From contig NZ_FOIK01000003.1 in NCBI RefSeq assembly GCF_900111565.1, positions 310,001 to 374,000 on the forward strand: a stretch of DNA of 64,000 bases. Reading direction: 5' to 3'. The translations under genes were made by a program, and so were the position numbers. Of this stretch, positions 63,254 to 64,000 are shown piece after piece. The notes under the pieces were generated by a model. It made no database searches. It worked only from the letters and a program-made list of their open reading frames with translations, and had not been told where the DNA came from. Position 1 is the stretch's first letter, and every line of letters starts with the position of its first letter. The DNA is from Paenibacillus sp. NFR01. GTDB taxonomy: Bacteria; Bacillota; Bacilli; Paenibacillales; Paenibacillaceae.

Positions 63254-63334
63254 TACAATAACGGCATAAACAGCTGAAATTGCGGTTATCATCAGCAAAA
63301 CGTCAGCTGCTATTTTAAACTGGAGGTGGTACGC

Positions 63335-63922
63335 ATGCTGCGTATATTGTTCGTCTGCACCGGCAACACCTGCCGCAGCCCGATGGCTGAGGGGCTTCTG
63401 CGGAAGCTGGCGAAGGAGCGGGGCCTGGCACTTGAAGTGCGGTCTGCCGGCGTGTCCGCCATTTCCGGTATGTCCATGTCCCGCCACGCGGCGGCTATTC
63501 TGCGGGATGAAGGAATCACGGATACCATTCAGTCTTCGCAATTGACTCCGGAGACGGTGGCCTGGGCGGATCTTGTATTGACCCTGACCAGCGGGCATAA
63601 ACGGCACTTGCTGCAATATTTTCCCGAAGCTGTTGCCAAGACGCATACGCTCAAGGAATTTGTTTATAATGAAGATAGCGTGAACGGAGATATCCGCGAG
63701 CTGGACAGCTTGTATGCGGATGCGGAACTGCGCCTTGCGCTTGGCGGCGAACCCGATCCTGCGGATATGCAGCGGATCATTGAAATCCGCCAGCGGATTC
63801 CCAGCTTCGATATCACCGATCCGTTCGGCGGAACGCGCGAAGACTATGAGCTGACCGCGGCCGAAATCCGCACGGCCCTGTACAGTTTGCTCGACAAGCT
63901 GGAAACGCTGCGGCACCAGTAA
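63335..63922 (+). CDS. ywlE: Protein-arginine phosphatase YwlE (low-molecular-weight phosphatase family)
   Basis: 195 aa. The P-loop VCTGNTCRSPMAEG has the nucleophile Cys8 and Arg14 (C-x5-R). The Thr in the loop (GNT) is the feature that makes YwlE specific for phospho-arginine instead of phospho-tyrosine. The general-acid Asp lies in ITDPFGG. It reverses McsB arginine phosphorylation in protein quality control. It is about 45 residues longer than the B. subtilis protein, with an insertion before the Asp loop. GGAGGT is seven bases before ATG 63335. Bases 63923-64000 contain no further recognisable feature. Confidence 0.92.
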   Translation: MLRILFVCTGNTCRSPMAEGLLRKLAKERGLALEVRSAGVSAISGMSMSRHAAAILRDEGITDTIQSSQLTPETVAWADLVLTLTSGHKRHLLQYFPEAVAKTHTLKEFVYNEDSVNGDIRELDSLYADAELRLALGGEPDPADMQRIIEIRQRIPSFDITDPFGGTREDYELTAAEIRTALYSLLDKLETLRHQ

Positions 63923-64000
63923 TACAGAATATGCAATTTTATCCTGCTGCAGCCTGCGGATCCATTGTTGATTTTTGCGGCGGCATACATTAAGATGAAT

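Overview
The window looks like chromosomal DNA of an endospore-forming, GC-rich Bacillota, most likely Paenibacillus or a close relative (inference from gene content). Evidence: spoIIR (60383-61132) with a sigma-F-like promoter; the Bacillus-type block prfA-prmC-(rodA/ftsW)-spoIIR-ywlC-mntP-ywlE at 56874-63922; GGAGG-type ribosome binding sites and many TTG/GTG starts; small Bacillota families (DUF3243, DUF2164, DUF3784); and a glutaminyl-tRNA synthetase, which Bacillus subtilis lacks. I see no rRNA, tRNA, CRISPR array, insertion sequence or prophage.

Layout. 1-6000: an XRE/helical-repeat regulator, then a MarR regulator coupled to a heterodimeric ABC multidrug exporter. 6000-16000: an orphan ABC ATPase, a FAD/Rieske oxidoreductase divergent from a Fur-family regulator, a HemD-like protein, a ThuA-like protein, a phasin-like/ABC1-kinase pair, a DEAD-box helicase with a very GC-rich Gly/Arg tail, and a VanY-type carboxypeptidase. 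16000-25300: DUF3243, glutathione peroxidase, formate-THF ligase, NADH oxidase and a formate/nitrite transporter whose promoters share a GTGA-N6-TCAC palindrome, then MFS, GNAT and MOSC genes and DUF2164. 25400-35300: glnS, MFS, a two-component system, a MocR-type regulator divergent from a LysE exporter, moaA divergent from a TorD-like chaperone, and DUF3784. 35300-43400: an intergenic repeat element, an RND pump with its TetR regulator, cardiolipin synthase and a second PLD-family protein.

43660-54178 is the most distinctive part: a light-switchable carotenoid locus. A MerR/B12-binding regulator with the CarH signature (W-x9-EH plus E-x-H-x-x-G) precedes a seven-gene run (three CrtN/CrtP-type desaturases/oxidases, a CrtM-type synthase, a CruF-like hydratase, a PlsC-type acyltransferase and a CrtQ-type glycosyltransferase) in which genes overlap or abut, followed by type 2 IPP isomerase. 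Both the regulator promoter and the operon promoter carry TGTA repeats spaced exactly 11 bp apart, and in both the first repeat starts 2 bp before the -10 box. This is the arrangement expected for CarH autorepression and dark repression of pigment synthesis. The predicted product is a glycosylated, acylated C30 carotenoid.

Two intergenic regions 21 kb apart (35504-35686 and 56302-56484) each hold the same four-unit palindromic element: two direct copies then two inverted copies of a unit like AACGGACATGAGCGCCGTT. The core spacing (0, 50, 123, 173) is identical to the base, although the sequence between units has diverged. Other repeats are 40-bp tandem units at 56099-56231 and a 15-bp tandem repeat at 32741-32845 that on the minus strand reads as a decayed pentapeptide-repeat gene.
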